Source of the DNA: Alicycliphilus sp.
Lineage (GTDB): Bacteria; Pseudomonadota; Gammaproteobacteria; Burkholderiales; Burkholderiaceae_C
DNA: 38,796 bases
Direction: 5' to 3'
Assembly: GCA_018054745.1 (NCBI GenBank)
Contig: JAGPIX010000009.1
Location: 1-38,796 of the forward strand
A program made the position numbers and the translations under genes. Positions 16,612-26,370 of this stretch are shown piece after piece; the stretch's first letter is position 1, and every line of letters starts with the position of its first letter. The notes beneath the pieces are model-generated. The model saw only the letters and a program-made list of their open reading frames with translations. It was not told the origin of the DNA and did no database searches.

Positions 16612-17880
16612 CTACGGGTATTGCAGCGCGGCCTGTTTCCAGGCGTGCGCGGCGGCGTCGGCGTCGGCGCGTTGCTCGGCCAGCTGGGCCAGGTGGCGCC
16701 AGGCACTGGCGCGCAGCGGGGCGTCGGCAAGCTGTTGCGCTGCCTGGGTGAACAGTTGCTGCGCCTTGCCCCACAGCTCGCGCTGCAGGCAGGCCATGGC
16801 CGACAGGTAGAGCAGGCGCGCATTGCGCGGATCCGCCCGCTGGGCTGATTCGATGCGCGCCAGCCAGTTGGCGTCCAGGCCGTCCAGGCTGGCCTGCAGC
16901 GCCTGCACCACCTTGAGTTGCTGCGCATCGGGCAGCTCGCCCATGCGCTCCCACACTGGCAGCAGCCAGGCGCGCACCTGGGCCGCGTCACCGTCCAGTT
17001 GCGCCAGGCGCTGGGCCGCATGCACGGCGATCTCCGGCATGGCGCGCTCGGCGCCTTCCAGCCCAAGCCAGATGCGCTGCAGCTGGGCTGGGTCATGTGC
17101 GCTGCCGATCAACTCGATGGCCAGGCCGCGCACTATGCTTTCAGCGGCCACCGGCGAGAACGCGTGGTGCTTGCCCAGCAGGCGTGCGGTCTCCAGGGCC
17201 TGCTCGGTCTGGTGCGACATGCGCGCGGCCTTGAGCCGGGCACGCAGCGCCAGGGTGCGCCGGGCCATTCCCGCGGGCAGGGTGGCCAGGCGCTCCAGCG
17301 CCATGCCGGCATCGCGTTCGTCCAGCGACCAGCGTGCGGCGCGCAGTTGCGCGCCCTCGCGCAGCTCCAGCATGGGGGCCGGCGCGCGTTCGGGAATCTG
17401 ATCCAGCGCCTGCTGCAGATGTGCCTCGCGCGTGCTCTTGTCCTGCAGGGCGTGCGAGCTTTCGGCGGCCACCAGATGGGCCAGCGTGCGCAGTTGGGTG
17501 CCGTGGGGCAGGCGGTGCTTGGCGTCGTCCAGCGCGCCGGCCTGGGCGATGGCCGACTCTGCCGCCTTGCGCGCGCGCAGAAAGCGCCCGGCCAGCATTT
17601 GCGACAACGCATCCAGCAACGCACCGTGCATGGCCCGCTCCTTCTGCTGCAGGCGCCAGAGTCGCGCCCGCACCGGCATCTGCAACAGCTTGGACAGGCC
17701 GCGCAGCGCCGCATACAGCAGGGTAAAGCCGCCCAGCAGCAGCAGCACCACCATGTTCAGCGACAGATCCACGCGCCAGGGTGGCCAGAACACGGTGATC
17801 GTGCCCTGGTTGTTGCCCGCAAACAGCGCCACGGCGACGGCGGCGCCAAACAGTGCCAGGAACCAGAGTGCTGCGCGCAT
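16612..17880 (-). CDS. hemY: HemY, TPR membrane protein of the haem biosynthesis cluster
   Basis: HemY of Proteobacteria is an inner-membrane protein with a periplasm- or cytoplasm-facing TPR region; it is linked to protohaem IX synthesis by its cluster but is not the protoporphyrinogen oxidase of the same name in Bacillus. The 422 residues have two N-terminal helices (LWFLALFGAAVAVALFAG and LNMVVLLLLGGFTLLYAAL) joined by the family segment NNQGTITVFWPPWRVDLS, then helical repeats to the end. The start is 10 bases downstream of the hemX stop. Confidence 0.9.
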   Translation of the reverse strand: MRAALWFLALFGAAVAVALFAGNNQGTITVFWPPWRVDLSLNMVVLLLLGGFTLLYAALRGLSKLLQMPVRARLWRLQQKERAMHGALLDALSQMLAGRFLRARKAAESAIAQAGALDDAKHRLPHGTQLRTLAHLVAAESSHALQDKSTREAHLQQALDQIPERAPAPMLELREGAQLRAARWSLDERDAGMALERLATLPAGMARRTLALRARLKAARMSHQTEQALETARLLGKHHAFSPVAAESIVRGLAIELIGSAHDPAQLQRIWLGLEGAERAMPEIAVHAAQRLAQLDGDAAQVRAWLLPVWERMGELPDAQQLKVVQALQASLDGLDANWLARIESAQRADPRNARLLYLSAMACLQRELWGKAQQLFTQAAQQLADAPLRASAWRHLAQLAEQRADADAAAHAWKQAALQYP

Positions 17881-17890
17881 ATGTCGGTGC

Positions 17891-18976
17891 TCAGCGGCCT
17901 GCCGCAGCGGTGGCCAGGGCGGCGAAGCTGTCGTCGAGCTGCGGCAGCTCGGCGGTTTTCATGTGGGACTGCAGTTGCTGCAATGCCGTGGCCGCGCCTT
18001 GCGTGCGCCGCGATGCGGGGTCGAAGTATTTGTTCAAGGCATTGATGGTCGCGGCGACATCGGCGCGCGCCGAGTCCATGCGCCGCGCCAGCAGGCCCAG
18101 GCGTGCGTTGAGCAGCTTGAGTTTGAGGTTTTCGCGCAGGAAGAAGGCCTGGTCGGGCGCAATCAGCATGGCTTCGGGGTGATCAACTCGGCTCACGCGC
18201 ACCAGGCCGCGGGTTTCGTCACGCACGCCTTCCCAGGCGCGGCGCAGCGTGCTTTGCCACGGCGACTCGCTGGCGCTGCTGGCTGCTGCGGCGGGGGTGG
18301 GCGCGCTTTCAGCCTGACGACGCATCACGGCGGCCTGGGCCACCTGGTTGATCAGCGGCAGGTCGTCCACCTGGCGCACCAGGTCGTCGATGCGCACCAG
18401 CAGGCCCGCCGTGTCGGTGACGGAGGCATGCTCCAGCCGCTCCAGGTCATGGCCCATGGCCCGCAGCACCGGCGCCAGGCGCGGCTGGGCGGCGCGCTCG
18501 ATGCGCTGGCTGGCGCTCTTGAGGGCCGCCACCAGCGGCTGCAGGCTGCCCGTCAGCTGCGCCTGCTGCTGCGCCAGGCGCAGGCCGGCATCTATGTCCA
18601 CCACCAGGTTTTCGTCGCGTGAGCGCGACAGACTTTGCATGAGTTCTTCCAGCTGACCGCGCTGCAGTGCCACCTCGCCCACGCGCGCCTCGGTGACGGC
18701 CAACCGTGCCGAGGTTTCACGTGCCACATCCTGCGCCTGCTGGGCGATGGTGCGTGCCTCCACCGCCTGCGTGCCGGAGTCGGCCGACTGCCGCGCCAGC
18801 TGCTCCTGCATATTGGTCACGCGCTGCCACAACAGCACCGAGCTGACCAGCGCGGCGATGGTGAGGATGGCCAGCGCATACAGCGCCACGCCGCCGCCGC
18901 TGTGGCCCATGGTTGGGGCCGGCTGTGGGGCTGCCGCTGCGGCAATGGACGGCTCGGGGGCGGACTCAGTGCTCAT
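17891..18976 (-). CDS. hemX: HemX-family membrane protein (annotated uroporphyrinogen-III methylase-like)
   Basis: A 361-residue single-pass inner-membrane protein: an Ala/Pro-rich N-terminus, one transmembrane helix near residues 29-50 (GVALYALAILTIAALVSSVL), and a long region with heptad-like pattern (ERLARQSADSG-type and RETSARLAVTEARVGEVALQ) that should form coiled coils. This is the HemX pattern; databases often call it a uroporphyrin-III C-methyltransferase, but no methyltransferase domain is visible. It starts within the last 11 bases of hemD and continues the hemC-hemD-hemX-hemY order. Confidence 0.88.
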   Translation of the reverse strand: MSTESAPEPSIAAAAAPQPAPTMGHSGGGVALYALAILTIAALVSSVLLWQRVTNMQEQLARQSADSGTQAVEARTIAQQAQDVARETSARLAVTEARVGEVALQRGQLEELMQSLSRSRDENLVVDIDAGLRLAQQQAQLTGSLQPLVAALKSASQRIERAAQPRLAPVLRAMGHDLERLEHASVTDTAGLLVRIDDLVRQVDDLPLINQVAQAAVMRRQAESAPTPAAAASSASESPWQSTLRRAWEGVRDETRGLVRVSRVDHPEAMLIAPDQAFFLRENLKLKLLNARLGLLARRMDSARADVAATINALNKYFDPASRRTQGAATALQQLQSHMKTAELPQLDDSFAALATAAAGR

Positions 18977-19775
18977 GAAGCGATTCTATCGACGCGGCTA
19001 CCTCATTGAATGCCGGGCGACATTCATTGACGCTGCCAAATCCGGCCGCCTGCGCCGCCTGCGCAATGCGCGGGTGCGTGGCCAGTGCGCGGGCCTGGCC
19101 CCAGTGCTGGCCGGGCAGGGCGGCGGCCAGATGCGCCACGGCCTCAGAGCTGCTCAGCAGCCAGACAGAGCCGTCAGTGGCCGCCTGGCGCGCCAGCGCC
19201 TGCTGGTCGGCATCGAATTGCGGCGCGCCGCGTTCATAGGCGGCAACAAAGTCCACCGCGCCCCCGGCAGCGGTGATCTGCTGCGCCAGCCACTCGCGGC
19301 CGCTGCCGCCTTCGGCGCCAGGTGTGGTGCCGCCACGCACGATGAGCACGCGGTCGCCCGGGCCGATCTGCGGCGCCACGACCTGCCAGAGCGCCTCGGA
19401 GTCGAACTGCGCGGCATCGGCAGCGGGTGCGTCGATGTGCTGCGCCGGCAGGCCCGCCTGGCGCAGTGCTGCCACGGTGCCGGGGCCGGGTGCCCAAGCT
19501 CTTGTTTTTGTAGCTGTTTGCGCTTGTCCCATAAGCGCTATAGGCAGATTTGAATCAAAAAAATACTGAACGGCATTGCCACTCACAAACATCACCGCGC
19601 GGTAGCTGGGCAAGCGCTGGCGCGCGCCGTGCAGCGCCTGGAGCAGCAAGGGCGTGCTGACTGGGTGGATGGCGATCAGCGGCAGGGCGCAGGCCGCAAT
19701 GCCGCGCGCCTGCAGGTCGGCCACCCATTGCGCGGCCTCGCGCGCGGGGCGGGTGACGATGGCGCGCGGCGCCAT
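18966..19775 (-). CDS. hemD: Uroporphyrinogen-III synthase with a repeat-derived insertion
   Basis: Closes and inverts ring D of hydroxymethylbilane to give uroporphyrinogen III in tetrapyrrole synthesis. The 269-residue protein begins MAPRAIVTRPAREAAQWV and shows family features: VMFVSGNAVQYFF, RAWAPGPGTVAALRQAGLPA, VLIVRGG, and the later SSSEAV. The ATG at 19775 is 2 bases after the hemC stop; an open frame continues upstream within hemC but lacks HemD character. Between YFF and RAWAPGPGT lie about 16 residues (SNLPIALMGQAQTATK) encoded by a copy of the short Comamonadaceae palindromic repeat found twice elsewhere in the window. The reading frame is intact through it, and the insert falls between conserved blocks, so the enzyme is probably functional with a longer loop. 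Confidence 0.9.
   Translation of the reverse strand: MAPRAIVTRPAREAAQWVADLQARGIAACALPLIAIHPVSTPLLLQALHGARQRLPSYRAVMFVSGNAVQYFFDSNLPIALMGQAQTATKTRAWAPGPGTVAALRQAGLPAQHIDAPAADAAQFDSEALWQVVAPQIGPGDRVLIVRGGTTPGAEGGSGREWLAQQITAAGGAVDFVAAYERGAPQFDADQQALARQAATDGSVWLLSSSEAVAHLAAALPGQHWGQARALATHPRIAQAAQAAGFGSVNECRPAFNEVAASIESLHEH
19502..19563 (-). repeat. Short palindromic repeat, copy B, inside hemD
   Basis: Minus-strand core GCCTATAGCGCTTATGGGAC followed by AAGCGCAAACAGCTACAAAA. It aligns with copies A (12140-12182) and C (33926-33985) in both arms and in the AGCTA tail. It is distinctly AT-rich against the surrounding GC-rich gene. Confidence 0.8.
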
Positions 19776-19777
19776 GC

Positions 19778-20707
19778 TCAGCAGGCCGCCACGGCGCCGG
19801 CCGCGCGCAGCCTGGCGGCCACGGCCAGACCCAGGGCGTCGGCTTCGTCCAGCGTGCGCACACAGGCCTCGCCCTCGGCGCGCACCAGGGGCAACTGGCC
19901 CTCCATGTCGCCCCAGGCGGCCTGCAGGCGCAGCTGGTCGCCGCTCCACTGGCCATGTGCGGCCAGGGGCATGGAGCAGCTGCCGCCCATGGCACGGCTC
20001 ACGGCGCGCTCGGCGGTCACGGTGAGCCAGCTGCGCTCATGTGCCAGCGGCGCCAGGGCGGCGCGCAGATCCTGGCGGTCGCTGCGAATCTCTATGCCTA
20101 ATGCCCCCTGGCCGGCGGCCGGCAGCATCTGCGCGGGTTCAAACACGCTGTGGATGCGCTCGTGCAGGCCCAGGCGCTTGAGGCCCGCGGCGGCGAGCAC
20201 GATGGCGGCGTACTGGCCCTCGTCCAACTTGCGCAGACGTGTCTGCACGTTGCCGCGCAGCGGCTCTATCTGCAGGTCGGGGCGCAGCGCCTGCAGCAGC
20301 ACCTGGCGGCGCAGGCTGGAGGTACCGACCACCGCGCCCAGGGGCAGCTCGGCCAGCGTGGCGTAGTGGGGCGAGACGAAGGCGTCGCGCGGGTCTTCGC
20401 GCTCCATCACGCAGGCCAGGGAAAAGCCGGTGGGCAGCTCCATCGGCACATCCTTGAGCGAATGCACGGCGATGTCGGCGCGACCTTCCTCCAGCGCCAC
20501 CTCCAGCTCCTTGACGAACAAGCCCTTGCCGCCGACCTTGGACAGCGTGCGATCGAGGATCTGGTCGCCGCGCGTGGTCATGCCCAGCAGGCTCACGCTG
20601 TGGCCGCGCGCGGTGAGCAGGGCCTGCACATGCTCGGCCTGCCACAGGGCAAGCTGGCTTTCGCGCGTGGCGATGACGATGGGGGGGAGGGCGCGGGCAG
20701 TGGTCAT
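19778..20707 (-). CDS. hemC: Hydroxymethylbilane synthase (porphobilinogen deaminase)
   Basis: Joins four porphobilinogen units into hydroxymethylbilane. The 309 residues have the expected N-terminus ([19 protein letters not shown]), the catalytic and substrate loops ([12 protein letters not shown] with the key aspartate, GTSSLRRQ), [19 protein letters not shown], and the dipyrromethane-cofactor cysteine C244 in [12 protein letters not shown]. The ATG at 20707 is chosen over a GTG at 20737 because family similarity starts after it; neither has a strong ribosome-binding site. It is the first gene of hemCDXY and is divergent from ppc across about 110 bases. Confidence 0.95.
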   Translation of the reverse strand: MTTARALPPIVIATRESQLALWQAEHVQALLTARGHSVSLLGMTTRGDQILDRTLSKVGGKGLFVKELEVALEEGRADIAVHSLKDVPMELPTGFSLACVMEREDPRDAFVSPHYATLAELPLGAVVGTSSLRRQVLLQALRPDLQIEPLRGNVQTRLRKLDEGQYAAIVLAAAGLKRLGLHERIHSVFEPAQMLPAAGQGALGIEIRSDRQDLRAALAPLAHERSWLTVTAERAVSRAMGGSCSMPLAAHGQWSGDQLRLQAAWGDMEGQLPLVRAEGEACVRTLDEADALGLAVAARLRAAGAVAAC

Positions 20708-20817
20708 GGGGAGAGTTTTTTCGGGCCCCGTGGACACGGCTTGGGGCAGCAGGGGATGCTAGCATGCTGCGCTGCAGCACCCGCCATACCCACAGGCGCA
20801 TCAGGAGACACCCGCGC

Positions 20818-23670
20818 ATGACCGCTCCCGCACGCAAGACAGTAGAAGCCGCGCCTGCCGCAGCCCCGGCACGCAAGATCGACAAGGATCTGCCGCTGAT
20901 CCAGGACATTCGCCTGCTTGGGCGCATCCTGGGCGACGTGATCCGCGAGCAGGAGGGCGTGGCCGCCTACGAGGTGGTGGAGCAGGTGCGCAAGCTCTCG
21001 GTGGCCTTTCGGCGCGACGCCGACCAGGAGGCGGATCGCGCGCTGAAAAAACTGCTCAAGAGCCTGACGGGCGACCAGACGGTGAGCGTGATCCGCGCCT
21101 TCACCTATTTCAGTCACCTGGCGAACCTGGCCGAGGACCGGCACCATATCCGCCGCCGGGCCGTGCATGAGCGCGCCGGCAGCAGCCAGGAGGGCAGCAT
21201 CGAGGTGGCGCTGGCGCGCCTGCGCTGGGCCGGCATTGCGCCGCGCACCGTGGCCCAGACCCTGGCCACCAGCTATGTGGCACCGGTGCTCACGGCCCAC
21301 CCCACCGAGGTGCAGCGCAAGAGCATCCTGGACGCCGAGCGCGAGATCGCCCAGCTGCTCACCCAGCGCGACGACATACAGGCGCGCGCCCAGCTCTACA
21401 ACAGCGCCAAGGACGCGCTCACGCCGCGTGAGCTGGCTGCGAACGAGGCCCAGCTGCGCGCCCGCGTGGCCCAGCTGTGGCAGACGCGGCTGCTGCGCTA
21501 CTCCAAGCTCACGGTGGCCGACGAGATCGAGAACGCGCTGTCGTACTACGAGTCCACCTTTCTGCGTGAGATACCGCGCATCTACGCCGACCTGGAGCGC
21601 GAGCTGGGCGGCAACCAGGCCGTGGCCAGCTTTCTGCGCATGGGCCAGTGGATAGGCGGCGACCGCGACGGCAACCCCAATGTCAGTGCCGACACCCTGG
21701 CCCTGGCCCTGCGCCGCCAGGCCGAGGTGGCGCTGCGCCACCACCTGACCGAGGTGCACAACCTGGGCCGCGAGCTGTCGCTGTCCAGCAACCTGGTGCA
21801 GGTCACGCCCGAGATGCGTGCCCTGGCCGAGCGCTCACCCGACACCAGCGAACACCGCAGCGACGAGCCCTACCGCCGTGCGCTTACCGGGATCTATGCG
21901 CGCCTGGCCGCCACGCTCACCGACCTGACCGGCGGCAAGGCCGCGCTGCACGCCGTGGCACCGCAAAACCCCTATGCCAGCGCAGCGGAGTTTTTGGCCG
22001 ATCTGCGCGTCATCGAGGCCTCGCTGCAATCGCACCGCGGCGCGGTGCTCACGGCCGAGCGCCTGCACCCCCTGATGCGTGCCGTGGAGGTGTTCGGCTT
22101 TCACCTGGCAACGGTGGACTTGCGCCAAAGCTCGGATCAGCACGAGAAGGTGGTGGCCGAGCTGCTGGCCAAGGCGCGCGTGCATGCCGACTATGCCGCC
22201 CTGCCCGAGGCCGAGCGCCGTGCGCTGCTGATGACGCTGCTGTGTGATGCGCGGCCGCTGCGCGTGGTGGGCGCGCAATATTCCGAGCTGGCGACAAGTG
22301 AGATCGCCATCTTCGAGACCGCGCGGCAGATGCGCGAGCGCTATGGTGCCGACGCGATCCGTCATTACATCATCAGCCACACCGAGACCGTGAGCGACCT
22401 GCTGGAGGTGCTGCTTTTGCAAAAAGAGGTGGGCCTGATGCAGGGCCAGCTGGATGCCGGCGCGCGCGCCGACCTGATCGTCGTGCCGCTGTTCGAAACC
22501 ATAGAGGATCTGCGCAATGCCGCGCCCATCATGCGCGAGTTCTACCAACTGCCGGGCATCGCGCAGCTGGTGCGCGCGGGCGGCGGCGAGCAGGACATCA
22601 TGCTGGGCTACAGCGACAGCAACAAGGACGGCGGCATCTTCACCAGCAACTGGGAGCTGTACCGCGCCGAGATCGCGCTGGTGGCGCTGTTCGACGAGCT
22701 GAACGCCGGCCAGGCCGGTGCGCCGATACGCCTGCGCATGTTCCACGGCCGTGGCGGCACCGTGGGCCGCGGCGGCGGCCCCAGCTACCAGGCCATCCTG
22801 GCGCAGCCGCCCGGCACCGTGCGCGGCCAGATCCGGCTGACGGAGCAGGGCGAGGTGATTGCCAGCAAATACGCCAACCCTGAGATCGGCCGGCGCAACC
22901 TCGAGACCCTGGTCGCCGCCACGCTGGAGGCCACGCTGCTGCAGCCCACCAAACCGGCCACCAAGGCCTTCCTGGAGGCGGCCGGGCAGCTGTCGCAGGC
23001 CAGCATGGCGGCCTACCGCGCGCTGGTGTATGAGACGCCCGGCTTTACCGACTATTTCTTCAACTCCACTCCGATACGCGAGATCGCCCAGCTCAACATC
23101 GGCTCGCGTCCCGCATCGCGCAAGGCCAACCAGAGAATCGAGGACTTGCGCGCCATACCCTGGGGCTTCAGCTGGGGCCAGTGCCGCCTGACGCTGCCAG
23201 GCTGGTTCGGCTTTGGCGCGGCGGTGCAGGCCTTCATGAACGAGCCGGGCAAGGAGCCGAAGGCGCAGTTGGCGCTGCTGCAGAAGATGTACCGGCAGTG
23301 GCCGTTCTTTCGCACGTTGCTGTCCAACATGGACATGGTGCTGGCCAAGAGCGACCTAGCGCTGGCTTCGCGCTACAGCGAGCTGGTGCCCGACGCGCGC
23401 CTGCGCAAGAAGGTGTTCGCGGCCATAGAGCAGGAATGGCAGCGCACGGCCGAGGCGCTGACGCGCATCACCGGCGAAAAGCAGCGCCTGGCGGCCAACA
23501 CGGCGCTGGCACGCTCGATACGCCACCGCTTTCCGTACATCGACCCGCTGCACCACCTGCAGGTCGAGCTGATACGCCGCTGGCGCACCGGCCAGGGCGA
23601 CGAGCGGGTGCAGACGGGCATCCACATCTGCATCAACGGCATTGCGGCGGGGTTGCGCAATACCGGGTGA
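20818..23670 (+). CDS. ppc: Phosphoenolpyruvate carboxylase
   Basis: Carboxylates phosphoenolpyruvate to oxaloacetate with bicarbonate, an anaplerotic reaction. The 950 residues are complete: catalytic H161 in [23 protein letters not shown] near residues 597-606, the Gly-rich loop [15 protein letters not shown] (H643), and the conserved C-terminus [10 protein letters not shown]. The ATG at 20818 has AGGAG at 20803-20807; an ATG at 20764 would add 18 Arg/His-rich residues and is rejected. Its C-terminus faces the lipoprotein gene at 23683 with only 12 bases between the stops. Confidence 0.97.
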   Translation: MTAPARKTVEAAPAAAPARKIDKDLPLIQDIRLLGRILGDVIREQEGVAAYEVVEQVRKLSVAFRRDADQEADRALKKLLKSLTGDQTVSVIRAFTYFSHLANLAEDRHHIRRRAVHERAGSSQEGSIEVALARLRWAGIAPRTVAQTLATSYVAPVLTAHPTEVQRKSILDAEREIAQLLTQRDDIQARAQLYNSAKDALTPRELAANEAQLRARVAQLWQTRLLRYSKLTVADEIENALSYYESTFLREIPRIYADLERELGGNQAVASFLRMGQWIGGDRDGNPNVSADTLALALRRQAEVALRHHLTEVHNLGRELSLSSNLVQVTPEMRALAERSPDTSEHRSDEPYRRALTGIYARLAATLTDLTGGKAALHAVAPQNPYASAAEFLADLRVIEASLQSHRGAVLTAERLHPLMRAVEVFGFHLATVDLRQSSDQHEKVVAELLAKARVHADYAALPEAERRALLMTLLCDARPLRVVGAQYSELATSEIAIFETARQMRERYGADAIRHYIISHTETVSDLLEVLLLQKEVGLMQGQLDAGARADLIVVPLFETIEDLRNAAPIMREFYQLPGIAQLVRAGGGEQDIMLGYSDSNKDGGIFTSNWELYRAEIALVALFDELNAGQAGAPIRLRMFHGRGGTVGRGGGPSYQAILAQPPGTVRGQIRLTEQGEVIASKYANPEIGRRNLETLVAATLEATLLQPTKPATKAFLEAAGQLSQASMAAYRALVYETPGFTDYFFNSTPIREIAQLNIGSRPASRKANQRIEDLRAIPWGFSWGQCRLTLPGWFGFGAAVQAFMNEPGKEPKAQLALLQKMYRQWPFFRTLLSNMDMVLAKSDLALASRYSELVPDARLRKKVFAAIEQEWQRTAEALTRITGEKQRLAANTALARSIRHRFPYIDPLHHLQVELIRRWRTGQGDERVQTGIHICINGIAAGLRNTG

Positions 23671-23682
23671 GCTTGCGCACCA

Positions 23683-24891
23683 TCAGCAAACCGGCCGCGC
23701 AAGGCCCTTGTTGGTTGCGTCCACGGTGCCCAGCAGGTTCTTCCAATAGCTGGGCAGGGCAGACCAGGGGCTGCCGATGGCCTGGTCGGTGACGTACACC
23801 AGGCCCGTGTTCATGCGCGGCCGGTTGGCGTCGGTCACCAGCTTCTGCATTTCGGAGCAGGTGCTGGCGGTATGCACGAGCATGCCCTGGGCGGTGTTCT
23901 GCCTGTCGTAGACCCAGGTGTTGGCGGGCTGGGGGTCGGCGCCTTGGTAGCTGGTGGCGGGCCCGGTGTAGGTCACCAACATGTCGGCCAGGCCGGCATA
24001 GCTGGGGGCCGGGTAGGCGCCGGGGTTACCGATGACCTTCAGCCCCTTGTCATTGGCGTAGGCGTAGATGCCCTGGAAAAAGGCCCTGCGGCTGTCATCG
24101 GTGGCCATGCCGTCCAGAAAAATGCCGTCAAGTTGCCCGGGGTAGAGGGCGATGTACCTGTCGATGGTGACGGAGACGTCGGTGCTTGAAATCGCCGCAT
24201 TGGCACCGCCGCCGGTGGCCACGTAGCCAAACACCTTGGCGCGGGGTTGCGCGGTCTTGAGCGCGGTGATGGCCGTGATGAGCTTGTCGTCGGCCTTGGT
24301 GATGGCGGCGGTCATGGTGCCGTTGCTGGCGTTGTCCGGCTTCACGATGACATTCATCGCCACATCGGGGTAGCTGGTGGCGCCGTCGGTGAGTGCCGTC
24401 CAGGCTGCCGCATTGGAGCCGGCGCTGAAGTAGGCGGGCACCAGCAGTTCCAGCCTGTTGGGCACGGCGCGCACATAGCCGGCAAAGGTGGCGGCGGCGG
24501 TGTTGTTGGCCGCGGCCGTGGCCGTGATGCGCACGGCGCCTGTGGGCGTCGCGGTGGGGATGCTGAGCGACGTGGCTGCCAGCCCGCTGCTGTTCGTGGC
24601 GACCTGCACCGGGCTGACGCTGCCGGCGGTGGTCGTGAACGTAACCGTGAGGTTGTTGGCGTTGCTGCCATCGAGGCCTGCCTGGACGTTCAGTGCGCTG
24701 CTCAATGTGCCCCTGTCGAAAACGTTCGCTTGGGCGTTGGTGATGAAGCTCAAGCTGACGATGCCCGACGGCGGTGGGGGTGCTGGCGTGGTTGGGGCGG
24801 TGGATTTCTCCGTCCCGCCGCCGCAGCCCGCCAAGGCGGCAGTCAAGGCCAGCAGAGACGCGATGTGCGATGTGGTGTGCATGGTGGTCAT
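23683..24891 (-). CDS. Secreted lipoprotein with Ig-like and Spherulin-4 (GH135-like) domains
   Basis: A 402-residue exported lipoprotein. A signal peptide ends in the lipobox LAGC (lipidated Cys at residue 23), followed by a Gly/Ser/Thr/Pro linker (to about 41). A Thr/Ala-rich bacterial Ig-like domain follows (about 42-140). The C-terminal part (about 147-402) resembles the Spherulin-4 family: LELLVPAYFSAGSNAAAW, AKVFGYVATGGG, YPGQLDGIFLDGMATD, LKVIGNPGAYP. That family includes Sph3-type GH135 galactosaminogalactan hydrolases and is distantly related to the PelA hydrolase fold. A role in cutting amino-sugar exopolysaccharide is therefore a fair guess, not shown. ATGs at 24882 and 24927 are alternatives; none has a clear Shine-Dalgarno. 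The gene appears to be a single transcription unit. Confidence 0.8.
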   Translation of the reverse strand: MTTMHTTSHIASLLALTAALAGCGGGTEKSTAPTTPAPPPPSGIVSLSFITNAQANVFDRGTLSSALNVQAGLDGSNANNLTVTFTTTAGSVSPVQVATNSSGLAATSLSIPTATPTGAVRITATAAANNTAAATFAGYVRAVPNRLELLVPAYFSAGSNAAAWTALTDGATSYPDVAMNVIVKPDNASNGTMTAAITKADDKLITAITALKTAQPRAKVFGYVATGGGANAAISSTDVSVTIDRYIALYPGQLDGIFLDGMATDDSRRAFFQGIYAYANDKGLKVIGNPGAYPAPSYAGLADMLVTYTGPATSYQGADPQPANTWVYDRQNTAQGMLVHTASTCSEMQKLVTDANRPRMNTGLVYVTDQAIGSPWSALPSYWKNLLGTVDATNKGLARPVC

Positions 24892-25043
24892 GAGGAGGAA
24901 GGTGGATTCCCGCGGTGTTGCATTCATGTTGCTGTTGTGACCGCATGCTAATAGTGCTTGAGGCATCGAAACCGCCGCTTTGAACGGGAAACCCGGCGTT
25001 GTTGTGTCGATTGCCCCGGGACTCCATCCCTATCATCGGGATC

Positions 25044-25772
25044 ATGTTTTCATCCATCCACCGCGCCTCGGTTCATGCGGCTGTGCTGGCGGCGACTCTG
25101 CTGGCCGGTTGCAGCAACCTGGACGTCCCGCGCGCCGACAACTACCCGGCCACCGGGCAGAAGAAGGCGCGTGCCGTGCATCATTGGGATGTGCTGGCCG
25201 ACGACGTGGCCGCACGCGTGGCAGAGAAGACGGCCGCCTGGCCCGAGGGTGGACAGCCCATCCATGTCACGGTAGCCGACAACTCCAGTTTCAACCAGGG
25301 CTTTCTTAAGCTTCTGCGGGTGCGCCTGCTCAATAAGGGGGTGGCACTGTCCACCGGGCCGTCGGCGCTGGAGCTGGAGGTTCAGACGCAATTGGTGCAG
25401 CACCAGGCAGGGGTTCCAAGCAACCTGCCTATTCCAACGCCCTGGACTCTGCTGGGCAGCGGCGTAGGTGTGTGGCGTGATTGGGAAACGCATTACTCCG
25501 ATCGTGTCTTGCTGCCAGGCGTGGCCACCGCCATCGGCCTGGGGGCGGGTCTTGCCATGGATCTGGCGCAGCGCCACACCCAGGGCGCCGCGGCGGGCGG
25601 CCCCACGCGCACCGAGGTGCTCATCACCACCACCCTCAAGACCCAGGATCGGTATCTGGCCGGCTCGGCAGACATGTACTACATCGAACGTGCGGATGCG
25701 GCGCTCTACCAGCCCGAGCTGCCGCCGCCGGCGCCTGCGCCGCTGCGCACCTGGAAGGTGGTGGCGCCATGA
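25044..25772 (+). CDS. Lipoprotein of unknown function, paired with a FlgO-domain lipoprotein
   Basis: A 242-residue lipoprotein: signal peptide MFSSIHRASVHAAVLAATLL ending in the lipobox LAGC (C23), then a mixed alpha/beta domain. Residues about 70-115 (PIHVTVADNSSFNQGFLKLL) resemble the start of a FlgO-like or TolB-N-like fold, followed by a Gly-rich hydrophobic stretch (VATAIGLGAGLAMDLAQ) and a beta-rich end (EVLITTTLKTQDRYLAGSAD). I do not recognise a named family. An upstream ATG at 24999 would break the signal peptide and is rejected. The stop overlaps the start of the next gene by four bases (ATGA), so the two are made together. Confidence 0.75.
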   Translation: MFSSIHRASVHAAVLAATLLAGCSNLDVPRADNYPATGQKKARAVHHWDVLADDVAARVAEKTAAWPEGGQPIHVTVADNSSFNQGFLKLLRVRLLNKGVALSTGPSALELEVQTQLVQHQAGVPSNLPIPTPWTLLGSGVGVWRDWETHYSDRVLLPGVATAIGLGAGLAMDLAQRHTQGAAAGGPTRTEVLITTTLKTQDRYLAGSADMYYIERADAALYQPELPPPAPAPLRTWKVVAP

Positions 25773-26311
25773 AACGCCGTGCGGCCCTGGCTGCCGCTGT
25801 GCTGGCATGCGCCTGCGCGTTGCAGGGTTGCGCGCAGTATTACTACGGCGACCGGGCCGCAGTGGCGCCGGTTGACCTGGTGGCCAGCAATCATGGGGCT
25901 GCCGATGCCTTGCTGGAGCAGGTGGCGCTGAATGCCGAGCAGCCCGTGCTCGTGTCCACCGTGGTGCAACTCGATCGGCTGGGCGAATCCTCGCGCCTGG
26001 GGCGTTTGATCTCCGAGCAGCTGGCCGGCCGCCTGGCCCGGCGCGGCCTGCGCGTGACCGAGCTGCGCCTGCGCGAGACGCTGGCCCTGCGGCCACGCCA
26101 GGGTGAGTTGCTGCTCTCGCGCGAGGTGGGCGAGGTCAGCCAGGCGCAGGCCGCCCAGGCCGTGCTGGTGGGAACCTATGCGGCCGCCTCTCAGGCGGTA
26201 TACGTGAGCCTCAAGCTCGTGAGCCCGCATGGCAATGCCGTGCTGGCGGCGCATGACTATGCGCTGCCCATGGATGGGAATGTGCGCGGTCTGCTGGTCG
26301 GGGAATATTGA
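25769..26311 (+). CDS. FlgO-domain lipoprotein
   Basis: A 180-residue lipoprotein with signal peptide and lipobox LQGC (C21). The rest matches the FlgO domain: QPVLVSTVVQLDRLGESSRL, GRLISEQLAGRLARRGLRVT, a variable strand, then QAVLVGTYAAASQAVYVSLK and a final NAVLAAHDYALP. In Vibrio, FlgO is an outer-membrane lipoprotein needed for flagellar stability, but the domain also occurs in lipoproteins with no flagellar link. Here flhDC lies about 1.6 kb downstream with dadA between, which is suggestive only. Start and preceding stop overlap as ATGA. Confidence 0.8.
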   Translation: MKRRAALAAAVLACACALQGCAQYYYGDRAAVAPVDLVASNHGAADALLEQVALNAEQPVLVSTVVQLDRLGESSRLGRLISEQLAGRLARRGLRVTELRLRETLALRPRQGELLLSREVGEVSQAQAAQAVLVGTYAAASQAVYVSLKLVSPHGNAVLAAHDYALPMDGNVRGLLVGEY

Positions 26312-26370
26312 AGCGATCGTCGGCAGGCCTTGGATGCATGGGGCAAGGCCGCCACGGCTGCAAACGGCGC

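Noticed and set aside
19776..19949. A longer HemD start at 19949
   Set aside because: The extra 58 residues are Arg/Gly-rich translation of hemC in another frame; the ATG at 19775 gives the normal HemD N-terminus.
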